From contig JAJPIR010000312.1 of NCBI GenBank assembly GCA_021324675.1, positions 1-61,555 of the forward strand: a stretch of DNA of 61,555 nt, given 5' to 3'. The stretch comes from Actinomycetota bacterium. Lineage in GTDB: Bacteria > Actinomycetota > Actinomycetes > Mycobacteriales > Pseudonocardiaceae. A program made the translations under genes and the position numbers. Positions 11,133 through 21,320 of this stretch are shown here, piece after piece (within the stretch, counting starts at the first letter, position 1; every line of letters starts with the position of its first letter). The notes beneath the pieces were generated by a model that worked only from the letters and a program-made list of their open reading frames with translations, made no database searches and was not told where the DNA came from.

Positions 11133-11801
11133 TCAGCCGAACTTGGCCTCGGCACGATCCAGGCGCCGGATAAGCATGCTCGCCAACGACAAGTACTCCA
11201 ACGTCTCTTCCACCGTGGCCGGCATTCCGCCAGCTGCCATGCTGTGGCTGCGCATCCCGAGCATGGCACCGAGGAACAGCAGCCGGAATCCCTCGCGTTC
11301 GTCCCTGGCAGCCGGACCCCCCGAGAGAGCAATATCCAGTTTCGGCGGTCTCGTCCCGAACACCGACTCCATCAGCGTATGTCCCGTACCGTCACTTCCG
11401 GTCAGCGACCGGACCCGATCTTCAACCAGCCGGAACGCCTCGGTCACCGCTTCGGAAGTCCGCCCATCTTCCGCCAGTTTGACCGGCACAGACATCGCCG
11501 GATGCAGCACCGGCGCCACGAACGGAGGAAAGGTCACCCGCGTGACCGGTACGCAGGTCACCTCGATGTGATCATCGTCTTCCCTGGCGCCAGGCATGGA
11601 CGGCGAGACGACATCGATCACGAGCATCCGTCGCATCTCGTCGTTGGCAGGCACATGTTCCAGATGATCGCCCGCCTGGACGTCCGTACCAATTGGCAGG
11701 CGAACCGTGGTGCCTTCTACCCGGGCAGGAGTGCCTCGACGCTTTTCGGTCCACTCTTGACTACGCCGTATTACCGTGACGTAAGTGGTGAAAAAAATCA
11801 T
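11133..11801 (-). CDS. TIGR02391 (Ymh)-family protein with degenerate HEPN-like motif
   Basis: 222 residues. The C-terminal half (about 115-218) matches the Hypoth_Ymh/TIGR02391 pattern: a Glu-rich helix, LTG...G..LM..VFG, then GFRLLFLGAMLGMRSHSMA and a final helix LEYLSLASMLIRRLDRA. Relatives carry an IRNPxAH HEPN-like motif at the position of MRSHSMA. Here the Asn is Ser185 and the terminal His is lost, so RNase activity is doubtful. The first 90 residues look like a small beta-rich domain that I do not recognise. The family is often found in phages and abortive-infection loci. The gene is convergent with the ABC ATPase (11 bp apart) and otherwise isolated. Confidence 0.7.
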   Translation of the reverse strand: MIFFTTYVTVIRRSQEWTEKRRGTPARVEGTTVRLPIGTDVQAGDHLEHVPANDEMRRMLVIDVVSPSMPGAREDDDHIEVTCVPVTRVTFPPFVAPVLHPAMSVPVKLAEDGRTSEAVTEAFRLVEDRVRSLTGSDGTGHTLMESVFGTRPPKLDIALSGGPAARDEREGFRLLFLGAMLGMRSHSMAAGGMPATVEETLEYLSLASMLIRRLDRAEAKFG

Positions 11802-12093
11802 TTCGGCCCACCTACCGCTACGTCAGCCCCTGCCTGCGCACATCCCGCTTGAGAGCATCGGGCCGTGACATGCCGCTGTTACGTGCGGACAGCCAAAATG
11901 TCGCGCAGATGTCACTCAACAGCGGCGAGTGCATAAACGGTTTCGGTAAGTGAACCAAGATGATGACGATTCGTCACCGAGTGATAACGCAGAGCGTACC
12001 GCCCTCCCCAGTTATTTGAGTGCGATGCGCTTACCACTCCATGCACAAAAGAGGCATGCAAAGCATCGTTGCATTACCTTGAATCACATCTGA

Positions 12094-13161
12094 TCATGAG
12101 GGACGGATGACAGTGACGGTGCCGTCTCCGCGGGATGTGATGTATGCGGTGCTGTCGGGACCAACCGCAACCTGATCCGGGGAAAAACCGACGTATGCGG
12201 TGTTGATCAACGCCGAATTCTGGGTGTCGATGACGCTCATGGTGTCTTCACCGGTGTTGACGACGAAGGCATGGTGACTGTCCGGGTCCACCGCCAGCCC
12301 ACGTGGATTGATGCCTACCGGGATGACGTTGTTGACCTTCAGCTTGAGCAGGGACTGGACGTAAGCGAGATCCAGCTGCATCGGCGCGTCGATCACGCTC
12401 ACGGTGTTGTCGCCAAAATTCGTCACGTAAATGTGCTTGCCGTCGGGGTCGATCGCCACCTTCTGCGGGGCGCGGCCAACCACGATGGTGCGGACCAACT
12501 TCTGGTTCTTGACGTCGATCACGCTGACCGTGTTGCTGCCACTGTTGGCCACGTAAGCGAGCTCACCCCGGGGGTCGATCGCCACCCCGTCGGGGCTGAT
12601 GCCGACCGGAATCGTGCCGACCACTGCCAGCGTAGCGCTATTGATCACGCTGACGGTGTGGGCGTAGAAGTTGGTGACCAAGGCATAGTGCCCACGGGGA
12701 AAGACCGCGACGCTGGCCGGATTGTCACCGACCGGTACGTTCTTGATCAGCTTCCCGGATGCGGTGTCGATCACGCTGACCGAGTTCTCGGAGAAGTTGG
12801 TGACGAAGGCGTGCCGGCTGTCGGGATCGACCGCCACACCCAGCGGGTTGGCGCCGACATGGATGCTCCCGATCACCCGCTTGGTGTTGGTATCGATCAC
12901 CCGCAGGGCGTTGTCGGCATAGCTGGCCACATAGGCGTGCTTGCCGTCAGCATCGACGGCCACGCCTTGCGGATCACCACCGACGATCACGGTGGGGTTC
13001 GGGTTGTCCGCTGCGCTGGCCATGCGTACCGCGCCCACCACCGTGGTCACGGTGGTGACCGCCAGCATCGGGACGAGCATCGCCACCCAGCGCCGCGACC
13101 CTTGTCGGGACGGGCGGGCGGGCTTGCTCTTCCGATGCCTGCCTGCGGAGCGGATCGTCAT
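12094..13161 (-). CDS. Exported YVTN-family beta-propeller protein
   Basis: 355 residues. The N-terminus has a basic region ending in SRRW followed by a hydrophobic stretch (about 28-48) and ASAAD, a Tat- or Sec-type signal peptide. The rest is about seven repeats of 40-45 residues with the pattern GxxPxGVAxDPxGxxAYVxNxxxxTVSVIDTxxxK, typical of YncE/YVTN seven-bladed propellers. These proteins work outside the membrane, usually in protein, carbohydrate or redox-cofactor binding; no catalytic motif can be assigned. It stands alone, about 290 bp from the gene downstream, in which I see nothing. Confidence 0.88.
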   Translation of the reverse strand: MTIRSAGRHRKSKPARPSRQGSRRWVAMLVPMLAVTTVTTVVGAVRMASAADNPNPTVIVGGDPQGVAVDADGKHAYVASYADNALRVIDTNTKRVIGSIHVGANPLGVAVDPDSRHAFVTNFSENSVSVIDTASGKLIKNVPVGDNPASVAVFPRGHYALVTNFYAHTVSVINSATLAVVGTIPVGISPDGVAIDPRGELAYVANSGSNTVSVIDVKNQKLVRTIVVGRAPQKVAIDPDGKHIYVTNFGDNTVSVIDAPMQLDLAYVQSLLKLKVNNVIPVGINPRGLAVDPDSHHAFVVNTGEDTMSVIDTQNSALINTAYVGFSPDQVAVGPDSTAYITSRGDGTVTVIRPS

Positions 13162-13286
13162 ACTGCTCTCTCCTCAATTGCCAAAGCAGGGCTACGCCAC
13201 AAGGAGTAACGACGGTTTCGCTGTTGCGTTTCGCGCCGCGCCGGACAGACACGCCGACCGGTCGGGCCGCCGCCCCTGACCTGCAC

Positions 13287-14747
13287 TCAGGCCAGGGGCA
13301 GCAAGACCCGGAAGGTCGTGCCCGCCCGGGGAGCGGTATGTAACTCGATGCGACCGTTGTGGGCTTCCAGGATCGCCGCGGTGATCGCCAGACCCAGGCC
13401 TGAGCCACCACGGTTGCCGTTGCGACGCTGATCGCCCGGATGGCTACCGGGCACGAAACTGTAGAACCGGTCAAAGACCTGCGTGGCCGCCTCGACAGGG
13501 ATGCCCGGGCCGTCATCGTGGACTTCTAGCACGCCCAACGTCGGCGGTTGCTCCTGGTATAACTGCCCCGCCTGCGCTACCGGTGGGGTGTCCGGAGCGC
13601 ACGCATCATGCGCCCGCACCCTCAGTTGCACCGGGGTGCCTGCCGGGGTATGCGTCAGCGCGTTGGTGACCAGATTGCTGACCACCTGGCGGAGTTTGTC
13701 TTCGTCGCCCAGCACGTGCACGGCATCGCTACCTGGTGCCAACGTCACCGGCCGGCCCGGATCCCGGGCTTGGGCGTCGTGCACTGCGTCAGCGGCCAGC
13801 ACGAGCAAGTCGACATCGGTGATATCCAGTGCCCGCTCCTGATCGAGCCGGGCCAGCAGCAGCAGATCCTCCACCAGCACACCCATCCGGGTGGCTTCAG
13901 CCTCGATCCGGCCGGTGAGCAGCTCGATCTCGGCGGGGGTGCGGGCACCGCCGCGGCGGTACAGCTCAGCGAAACCGCGGATGGAAGTCAACGGAGTGCG
14001 CAGTTCGTGCGACGCGTCGGCCACGAACTGGCGCAGCCGTCGCTCGGAGCGCTCGCGTTCGGAGATGGCAGCAGCAAGCCGGCCCAGCATGACGTTCAGT
14101 GCGGCACCGAGGCGGCCGGTCTCCGTGCGGGGGTCACTGTCTGGCACGCGGCGCTGCAGATCGCCCCCGGCTATGGCTTCCGCGGTGCGCTCGATCCGGG
14201 TCAGCGGCCGCAACCCTAGGGCGACCACCACCGTTGCCACCACCCCGATCATGGCCAGGATGACGCCGCCCACGATGCACTCGATGATCTGTAGCCGGCC
14301 TAGCGTCGCGTCCACCGAAGCCAGCTGCACGGCGATAACCACGCTCCGGCCGTCTGGGAGCTGCACGGCGCGGGCCCGCCACGCACTACCGCCAGCCATG
14401 TCGGGCACCGTGAACGGGGTACTGGCGCGGGCGAGCTCGCTGGACCGGTCCCCAGTAGGGGGCAGTTTCGGGCCGCCGGATTGGCCTGGTTGCGGACCCA
14501 TTTCCAGGGCAACCGTGCCGTCGGGTCTGAAGACGGTGATGCGGACATCACTGGGCACACGGGGCGGGGTGTCGAATACCCGGTGCACGGAAAAGTGCAT
14601 CAGCTGCTGGTCAACCCGGCTGAGCAGGTAGTGCCGCAACAGCAGCACGCTGGCCCCGCCGAACAGCAGCAGGCCGACCGACGAGAACACCAGCAGCGCG
14701 GCGATCAACCTGCCGCGCAGGGTCAACGGTCGACGTGGAACCTTCAC
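13287..14747 (-). CDS. HAMP-containing sensor histidine kinase (TrcS/MprB-like)
   Basis: 486 residues. TM1 is at about 12-35, followed by an extracytoplasmic loop of about 110 residues and TM2 at about 148-172. A HAMP domain (to about 225) and HisKA with the phospho-His in FVADASHELRTPLTSI come next, then a HATPase with N, G1 (DDGPGIP) and G2 (GGSGLGLAI) boxes. The GTG start overlaps the stop of the response-regulator gene by 4 nt (GTGA). The ligand is unknown. The order regulator then kinase matches the actinobacterial TrcR/TrcS and TcrX/TcrY systems. Confidence 0.93.
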   Translation of the reverse strand: MKVPRRPLTLRGRLIAALLVFSSVGLLLFGGASVLLLRHYLLSRVDQQLMHFSVHRVFDTPPRVPSDVRITVFRPDGTVALEMGPQPGQSGGPKLPPTGDRSSELARASTPFTVPDMAGGSAWRARAVQLPDGRSVVIAVQLASVDATLGRLQIIECIVGGVILAMIGVVATVVVALGLRPLTRIERTAEAIAGGDLQRRVPDSDPRTETGRLGAALNVMLGRLAAAISERERSERRLRQFVADASHELRTPLTSIRGFAELYRRGGARTPAEIELLTGRIEAEATRMGVLVEDLLLLARLDQERALDITDVDLLVLAADAVHDAQARDPGRPVTLAPGSDAVHVLGDEDKLRQVVSNLVTNALTHTPAGTPVQLRVRAHDACAPDTPPVAQAGQLYQEQPPTLGVLEVHDDGPGIPVEAATQVFDRFYSFVPGSHPGDQRRNGNRGGSGLGLAITAAILEAHNGRIELHTAPRAGTTFRVLLPLA

Positions 14748-15484
14748 GGCACACCGGCACCGAGCGCATCACGGGGCAGCCGCAGTGTGTACCCGACACC
14801 CCGGATGGTATGGATCAGCGGCAGGCTCGTCCGGTCGATCTTGCGGCGCAGGTAGCTGATGTAGGACTCGACGATCCGGCTGTCACCGCCGAAGTCGTAG
14901 TTCCACACCCGCTCCAGGATCTGGGTCTTGCTGACCACCTTCCCCGCATTGATCATCAAGTACCGCAGCAGGTTGAACTCGGTCGGCGACAGCTGCACCA
15001 GCTGGCCGGCACGACGTACTTCGTGCGCCTCTTCATCCAGTACCAGATCGGCGTAGGTGATCGTGGTCGCGCTGGATTCACCGTTGCGGGCCGGTTGGGT
15101 GCGGCGCAGTATCGCCCGCAGCCGCAACACCAGCTCCTCCAGGCTGAACGGCTTGGTCACGTAGTCATCGCCGCCCGCGGTGAGTCCCGCGATTCGATCA
15201 TCAACGCCATCGCGGGCTGTGAGAAAGAGCACCGGTAGCTCGTCGTGCTCCGCGCGTAGCCGGCGGGCGAGAGTGAAGCCGTCGCAGTCCGGCAACATCA
15301 CATCCAGCACCACGATGTCTGGCCGGACCTGCGCGGCGGCGTTCAATGCACCGGCACCGCTATCCGCCTCGTGTACCTCGAAGCCGGACAGGCGCAGCGA
15401 TGCCGACAGTAACGCCAAGATGTTCGGCTCGTCGTCAACGACGAGCACACTGGCTCGATGCGCGTCTTCCACACTGTGCAGCAT
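14744..15484 (-). CDS. OmpR-family response regulator
   Basis: 246 residues. The receiver domain has DDEPN, phospho-acceptor Asp in VVLDVMLP, and Lys in VTKPFSLEEL. A winged-helix DNA-binding domain occupies about 140-235 with the LSPTEFNLLRYLMIN and VESYISYLRRKID motifs. The ATG follows GAGGAGA with 8-nt spacing. It is translationally coupled to the kinase downstream. The 190 bp between this gene and hrpA holds its promoter region; no clear operator was identified. Confidence 0.94.
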   Translation of the reverse strand: MLHSVEDAHRASVLVVDDEPNILALLSASLRLSGFEVHEADSGAGALNAAAQVRPDIVVLDVMLPDCDGFTLARRLRAEHDELPVLFLTARDGVDDRIAGLTAGGDDYVTKPFSLEELVLRLRAILRRTQPARNGESSATTITYADLVLDEEAHEVRRAGQLVQLSPTEFNLLRYLMINAGKVVSKTQILERVWNYDFGGDSRIVESYISYLRRKIDRTSLPLIHTIRGVGYTLRLPRDALGAGVP

Positions 15485-15676
15485 GGCCCAATCTCCTCAC
15501 GGCCACCTGGCCGGGGGCGGTTGCCCGGGCAATCCGGCCGCCCAAGCTACGAGCAATTCAGCGCTGGTTTGAAGTCCCTGCCGACGACCGCCACCGGGGC
15601 GTTCACCGCGGCCGGGCGGTGGCACGCCAGCACCGTTTCGGCACGGCGGTTCGGCGACGGCCTGCCGGGCCTTCAA

Positions 15677-18600
15677 CTAGCTCACGGCCGGCGCAGCTGG
15701 TTGCCGGGCAGCCAGGACGGCCTGGTAGATGCGCTTATCTGAAACGGAATAAGGCGTACGCAATTCCTGGGCAAAGTAGCTGACCCGCAGCTCCTCGATC
15801 ATCCAGCGGATCTGGACCACCTGTGGCAGGTCACCGACGTCGTCTCGAAGCTGCTGGTAAGCGCCGGTGACGGCGGCGATGCGGTGCATCCAGCCGGCGT
15901 CGCGGTCGGGGTCGCGGGGCAGCTTGTCCAGTCGCCGCACGATGGCCTGCATGTAGCGCACCAGGTCAGGCAGCCGCTGCGCGCCGGCCGCCGTGACGAA
16001 ACCCGGCCCGAGCAGGCCGGCCAGCTGCGCTCGGACGTCGGCAACCGCGGCGGCCAGCGCCGGCGCAGCGAGTCCGGCAAGCCGGGTCTCGGCAGTGTGC
16101 GCACCGCTCACGATGCGCTCGACGTGGCCGATCACGGCTTGCACCATGGTGGCCAGCTCGGCGCGGGCACGTTCACGCAACGCGGTGAAGCCGTCCTCGT
16201 CGTAGGGCGGTCCGCCGAAGGCGGCGATCAGCGCGTCGGCGGCGCAGGTGACGCAGTCGGTCAGCAGGGCCACGATGTCGCCGTCCGGGTTGCGCGCCAG
16301 CTCTAGCTTGGTGCGCTGGTCGAGGCTACGCTGCACCGATCTGATCAACCCGGGCATCGTGAGCAGCAACAGCCGCCGCGTACCCGCCCACATGGCGTGG
16401 CGCTGCTGCGCCTCGGTAGGCAACAAGGTCAGAGCAACACTGTCACCCTCGTCCACCAACGCCGGGTAACCGGTGACCAGATGCCCGGCCTGCTCGTACT
16501 GGCAGGTCCGCGGCACAGTGCCGGCATCCCAGCTGCGCAGCCCCCGCCGCTCCAGACCACCGCCGGAACCCGCCAGCGTGGCCCGCAGTTGCGGCTGCAG
16601 CAGTCGGGTCAGTGCTGCGAGGTCCTTTCCCTCGGCCAGGATGACCTCGCCGTCGCGCACCTGGAAGGTGACGGTCAGGTGCGCCGGTACCTGGCCGAGC
16701 CGCCAGTCCGACCGGCGCACCGGTATGCCGGCCTCAGCCAGCTCGCGCTCCAGGGCGTCGAGAAGCGGCTCCTGGTAGGGCGTCATCCGGGCCAGCAGGG
16801 CCCTCGCGTGGTCAGGCATCGGAACCAGCTGGCGGCGCAGCGGCTTGGATAACGACCTGAGCAGCGCGGTAACCAGTTCCAGCCGCAGGCCGGGCACCTG
16901 CCAGGTGAAGGGTGCCGGATCGATCTGGTTGAGCAGCTGCAGGGGCACCTGCACGGTGACCCCGTCGGCGTCGGAGCCCGGTTCGAATCGGTATGACAGT
17001 GTTAGTGGGGCCAACGGGGTTACGGGGTTATGGAAACCCCAGGCGGATGGCCAGGAATCGGGGTAATCGCGCTCGCTGACGCTCGGACCGGCGACCAGCA
17101 TCGCTGGGTCGAAATCCAGCAGGTGCGGCTGCGTCCTGCGGGCCCTGCGCCACCAGCTGTCGAAGTGCCGGGCCGACACGACCTCGGCCGGGATGCGCTG
17201 GTCGTAAAAGTCGAACAGGGTGTCGTCGTCGACGGCAATGTCGCGGCGGCGGGCGCGCGTTTCCAGCTCGTCGATGTTGTCGAGCAATGCCCGGTTGGCG
17301 TGGAAGAAGGCGTGCCGGGTACCCCAGTCGCCCTCGACCAGCGCGTGCCGCAGGAACAGCTCGCGAGCCAGCTTCGGGTCGACGCTGGCGTAGTTGACCT
17401 TGCGTGCGGTCACGATCGGGATGCCGTAGAGCGTGACCTTCTCGTAGGCCACCACCGCGCCGCGGTCGCGATCCCAGTGCGGCTCGCTGTAGCTGCGCGT
17501 GACCAGGTGACCAGCCAGCGGCTCGAGCCACTGCGGCTCGACGCGTGCGACGATGCGGCCCCATAGCCGGGAGGTTTCCACCAGCTCTGCGGCCATCACC
17601 CAGCGCGGTGGCTTGCGAAACAGTGCCGAACCGGGAAACACCGCGAACCGGGCGCCACGAGCGCCCAGGTAGTCGCGGGTTGCGGGGTCAAACAGTCCAA
17701 TGTGTGACAGCAGCCCGGTCAGCAGTGAGAGGTGCACCTGCTGCACGTCGTGGCTGCTAGCCGGCGCCGGCCTTGCTGCCGACTCTCCAGCCGGCATCTT
17801 GAGGCTGCGGGTGATCCGGCGCAGCTGCCCGTGCAGATCCTGCCATTCCCGTACCCGCAGATAATGCAGGTATTCCGCCTTGCACAGCTTGCGGAACTGG
17901 GTTGACGACAACGCCTGCTGCTGCGAATCGAGGTAGCGCCACAGGGCGAGAAAGCTGGCAAAGTCAGAAGTCTTATCGGTGAACCGGGCGTGCCGGGCGT
18001 CTGCGGCTGCCTGAGCATCGGTGGGGCGTTCCCGTGGATCCTGGATGGACAGCGCCGCCACGATCACCAGCACGTCGTCCAAGCACCCGTTGTGAGCGGC
18101 GGCCACCACCATCCGCGCCAATCTGGGATCCAGCGGCAGCTGCGCGAGCGTGCGCCCGATCCGAGTCAGCCGGGCCGTTGGCTGCTCTTGAAGACCACCC
18201 AACTCCCGCAGCAGCGCCACGCCGTCGGTGATCTGCCGGTGATCCGGGGGGTCGATGAACGGGAACGCCGCTACCTCATCCCAAGAGGATTGACACAGGC
18301 CCAGCGCAGCCATCTGCAAGATCACCGACGCCAGGTGGGTGCGCAGGATCTCCGGATCGGTGAACTCCGGGCGGGACCGGAAGTCGTCCTCTGAGTACAG
18401 CCGGATGCAGATGCCGTCGGCGGTGCGGCCGCAGCGCCCGGCGCGCTGGATCGCCGAAGCTTGCGAGATGGGTTCAATGGGTAACCGCTGCACCTTGAGC
18501 CGGCGGCTGTAGCGGGAAATCCGGGCGGTACCGGGATCGATCACGTACCGGATGCCCGGCACCGTCAATGACGTCTCCGCGACGTTTGTCGCCAGCACGA

Positions 18601-19528
18601 TCCGGCGTGTCGCGCCCTGGTGCCCGGTGTGTCGCTTCCTGGTGCCCGGCGGCTCGAAAACCCTGTGCTGCTCAGCGGCGGACAATCGCGCGTACAGCGG
18701 AAGGATCTCGATGTCGGTGAGCTTCAGCGCGTCCAGGGCATCACGGGTATCGCGGATCTCGCGCTCACCGGACAGGAACACCAGGATGTCGCCTGATCCG
18801 GCAGCACGCAGTTCGGCCACCGCGTCGCAGATCGCCTGAGTTTGATCGCGGTCATCGGTGCTGTCCACACCGTAAGGTCGGTACCGGATCTCCACTGGGT
18901 AGCTGCGGCCCGAGACTTCGATCACGGGGGCGCCGCCGAAGTGCCGGGAAAACCTTTCGGGATCGATCGTCGCCGACGTGATGATCACCTTCAGGTCGGG
19001 CCGCCGGGGCAGCAGCAGCTTGACGTAGCCCAGCACGAAATCGATGTTCAACGACCGTTCGTGAGCCTCGTCGATGATCAGCGTGTCGTACCGGTTCAGG
19101 TCCGGATCAGACTGGATCTCGGCCAGCAGGATGCCGTCGGTCATCAGCTTGACGACGGTGTCGTCCGATGCACGATCGGTGAACCGGACCTTCCAGCCGA
19201 CGACGCCGCCGACCGGGACGCCGAGTTCGTCGGCGATGCGCTCGGCCACGGTGCGCGCCGCCAGCCGGCGCGGCTGGGTGTGCCCGATGGTGCCGCGGAT
19301 CCCGCGACCCAGCTCAAGGCAGATCTTGGGAAGCTGGGTGGTCTTGCCGGATCCGGTCTCCCCCGCGACGACCACCACCTGATGATCCCGGATGGCCTCA
19401 GCGATCTCACAGGTGTGCCGGCTGATCGGCAGCGCCTGCGGGTAGTGAATCCGCGGTATGGCGGCCTGCCGGCGCGCGAGCTGGGCTTCGGTTAGCAATG
19501 CGCCCACGAACAGCGATCTCCTTGTCAC
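15677..19528 (-). CDS. hrpA: ATP-dependent RNA helicase HrpA
   Basis: 1,283 residues, the full length of bacterial HrpA. N-terminal DEAH-helicase motor: motif I GETGSGKTTQ (about 56), motif II DEAH (about 155), motif III SATI, motif VI QRAGRCGR. Winged-helix, ratchet and OB-fold domains and the long DUF3418 C-terminal region follow. HrpA is a 3'-5' RNA helicase linked in E. coli to fimbrial mRNA processing and rescue of stalled ribosomes. The GTG start has GCGTGAC context; no partner gene lies in the operon. The divergent alpha/beta hydrolase starts 127 bp away. Confidence 0.96.
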   Translation of the reverse strand: MTRRSLFVGALLTEAQLARRQAAIPRIHYPQALPISRHTCEIAEAIRDHQVVVVAGETGSGKTTQLPKICLELGRGIRGTIGHTQPRRLAARTVAERIADELGVPVGGVVGWKVRFTDRASDDTVVKLMTDGILLAEIQSDPDLNRYDTLIIDEAHERSLNIDFVLGYVKLLLPRRPDLKVIITSATIDPERFSRHFGGAPVIEVSGRSYPVEIRYRPYGVDSTDDRDQTQAICDAVAELRAAGSGDILVFLSGEREIRDTRDALDALKLTDIEILPLYARLSAAEQHRVFEPPGTRKRHTGHQGATRRIVLATNVAETSLTVPGIRYVIDPGTARISRYSRRLKVQRLPIEPISQASAIQRAGRCGRTADGICIRLYSEDDFRSRPEFTDPEILRTHLASVILQMAALGLCQSSWDEVAAFPFIDPPDHRQITDGVALLRELGGLQEQPTARLTRIGRTLAQLPLDPRLARMVVAAAHNGCLDDVLVIVAALSIQDPRERPTDAQAAADARHARFTDKTSDFASFLALWRYLDSQQQALSSTQFRKLCKAEYLHYLRVREWQDLHGQLRRITRSLKMPAGESAARPAPASSHDVQQVHLSLLTGLLSHIGLFDPATRDYLGARGARFAVFPGSALFRKPPRWVMAAELVETSRLWGRIVARVEPQWLEPLAGHLVTRSYSEPHWDRDRGAVVAYEKVTLYGIPIVTARKVNYASVDPKLARELFLRHALVEGDWGTRHAFFHANRALLDNIDELETRARRRDIAVDDDTLFDFYDQRIPAEVVSARHFDSWWRRARRTQPHLLDFDPAMLVAGPSVSERDYPDSWPSAWGFHNPVTPLAPLTLSYRFEPGSDADGVTVQVPLQLLNQIDPAPFTWQVPGLRLELVTALLRSLSKPLRRQLVPMPDHARALLARMTPYQEPLLDALERELAEAGIPVRRSDWRLGQVPAHLTVTFQVRDGEVILAEGKDLAALTRLLQPQLRATLAGSGGGLERRGLRSWDAGTVPRTCQYEQAGHLVTGYPALVDEGDSVALTLLPTEAQQRHAMWAGTRRLLLLTMPGLIRSVQRSLDQRTKLELARNPDGDIVALLTDCVTCAADALIAAFGGPPYDEDGFTALRERARAELATMVQAVIGHVERIVSGAHTAETRLAGLAAPALAAAVADVRAQLAGLLGPGFVTAAGAQRLPDLVRYMQAIVRRLDKLPRDPDRDAGWMHRIAAVTGAYQQLRDDVGDLPQVVQIRWMIEELRVSYFAQELRTPYSVSDKRIYQAVLAARQPAAPAVS

Positions 19529-19654
19529 GCGGGAACGGCCTGGAAAGGTCCCGGAACGATCTTCAGCAGCGGACGTGCCCGAGCACCGCGACCATCCAAC
19601 CCCCGCTCCCCCACCCTAGAGCACTAGTTACCGGAGAGTCACAAATCGAATACA

Positions 19655-20458
19655 GTGTTCGCTGTGCAGCTGGCTTACGACCGACGCGGTACCGGGCCAC
19701 CGCTGGTGTTGCTGCACGGGGCCGGACACCGGCGGCAAGCCTGGCTGCCGGTCATCGAGCGGCTGGCTCCGCACCGTGAGGTGATCACGGTGGACCTTCC
19801 GGGATTCGGTGAGTCGCCGCCGTTGCCGGATCACCTGGCCTACGAGCTGGACACCGCGGTGATCGTGATGAAGGAGTTCTTCGCCGATCTGGGCCTGCGC
19901 CGTCCGCACGTGGCGGGCAACTCGATGGGTGGATTGATCTCCCTGGTGCTGGCCCAGCACGGGCTGGTCAGCAGCGCGACCGCGCTGTCGCCGGCGGGGC
20001 TGTGGACCCCACTGGGCCGGCGGATCTCACTGGCCCTGATACGCCAGGTGCACCGCACCGCGCGGTACATGCCGCCAAGGCTCGCCAACCGGCTGTCCAA
20101 GACGCCAGCCGGGCGAACCCTGATGTGCGGCATGCTGTTCGGCCGTCCGGACCTGCTCGAGCCGGAGGTGTTGCTCGCGGACATGCAGGCGATGATCAGC
20201 TCGGTGGGATTTAGCCCTACCCTGGCCGCGGGTGCCCGGATCGTCTTCGCCAGCCAGGTGCACGACGTGCCGGTGACCATCGCCTGGGGCTCCCGGGATC
20301 GGCTCTTCCGCCGACCCCGAGCCGCCGCGATCCTCTCGCTGATCCCGCACGTCCGGCTCCTACGGCTTCCCGGTTGCGGCCACGTACCGATGAACGACAA
20401 TCCCGAGCTCGTAGCCCACGTCCTGCTTACCGGCAGCGAAGAGCAATCCACCGGGTAA
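19655..20458 (+). CDS. Alpha/beta-hydrolase fold protein
   Basis: 267 residues. The oxyanion region is LLHGAGHRR, the nucleophile elbow is GNSMGG (Ser about 90), the acid is probably the Asp in WGSRDRLF and the His lies in GCGHVPMNDNP, so the catalytic triad is complete. The substrate cannot be read from sequence; relatives include lipases, esterases and C-C hydrolases. The start is GTG at 19655 or GTG at 19664, neither with a strong Shine-Dalgarno. It is divergent from hrpA and convergent with the PIG-L gene. Confidence 0.88.
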   Translation: MFAVQLAYDRRGTGPPLVLLHGAGHRRQAWLPVIERLAPHREVITVDLPGFGESPPLPDHLAYELDTAVIVMKEFFADLGLRRPHVAGNSMGGLISLVLAQHGLVSSATALSPAGLWTPLGRRISLALIRQVHRTARYMPPRLANRLSKTPAGRTLMCGMLFGRPDLLEPEVLLADMQAMISSVGFSPTLAAGARIVFASQVHDVPVTIAWGSRDRLFRRPRAAAILSLIPHVRLLRLPGCGHVPMNDNPELVAHVLLTGSEEQSTG

Positions 20459-20483
20459 CCCAGGTTGTGCCGATATCGGCCGG

Positions 20484-21212
20484 TCAGCGGGTGTCGAGCA
20501 GGAGGTAACCCTCGGCCAGCCTGCCCTCCGGGAGGTCGGCGGCCTCGGCTTGCAACGTACCCCAGGCCCGCATCCGCTCCTCCAGGGTCGTCATGTGTGC
20601 GGTCTGGCTGGTGTGCGCGCGCAATGCCGCAATCTTGCGGTCAAAGGTGTCGGTGATGTCGACATAGTGATCGGCCTTGTCGTTGGCGCTGACCACCCAG
20701 ACCTCACCCACCGTGTGCGCGTCCAGTCCTTCCTCCTCCAGAAGCTCCGGGTGGGCAAAGGGATTGCGGGCGTCGGGATAGATGGCGCACAGGCCGGCCT
20801 CCCCGGCTGCCACATGGTCGGGGTGACTGACGTAGACATTGCGCAGATCACGTTGCGGGGGCGGGACCACCACCCGGTCCGGGCGGGTCCGGCGGATGAC
20901 CCGGGTGATATCGCGGCGCAGCTCCAAACTCACCACCAGCCGGCCATCGGGATAGCCGAGGAACTCGACGTCAGTAACACCCAGGATGGCGGCCGCCTTG
21001 CGCTGTTCATCCTGGCGGATACCGGCGATCGCCGAGCGGGGCACCGTCGGATCGAAACCACCTGCGTCACCATCGGTCAAGATGCAATACGACACATCCA
21101 GCCCCGCATCGGTCCACGTTGCGATCGTGCCGGCGGACGTGAAATCCACGTCGTCTGGATGTGCGGCGATGAGCAGCACCCGCTGTACCGGCTGCTCCTG
21201 CTCTGCTGCCAC
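20484..21212 (-). CDS. PIG-L/LmbE-family deacetylase (MshB/Mca-like)
   Basis: 242 residues from the GTG at 21212, which has a good GGGAGGG Shine-Dalgarno; the frame is open further upstream. The zinc-site motif is AHPDD and a second His pair lies in SHPDH (about 120). Family members are zinc-dependent N-deacetylases of GlcNAc-type sugars or mycothiol conjugates (MshB, Mca). This one is shorter than MshB, so its exact substrate is open. It lies directly downstream of the transglycosylase gene and may be cotranscribed with it. Confidence 0.85.
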   Translation of the reverse strand: MAAEQEQPVQRVLLIAAHPDDVDFTSAGTIATWTDAGLDVSYCILTDGDAGGFDPTVPRSAIAGIRQDEQRKAAAILGVTDVEFLGYPDGRLVVSLELRRDITRVIRRTRPDRVVVPPPQRDLRNVYVSHPDHVAAGEAGLCAIYPDARNPFAHPELLEEEGLDAHTVGEVWVVSANDKADHYVDITDTFDRKIAALRAHTSQTAHMTTLEERMRAWGTLQAEAADLPEGRLAEGYLLLDTR

Positions 21213-21320
21213 GGCACCCTCCCGTCGTCGGCCGCAGTAGGCAGTAACAACCATGAGTCCGCCGACGTTCCCCCGGCGCAGCCGCAATCCGAAGCCGGCC
21301 GGCGGAGCCAGTGATCGAAT

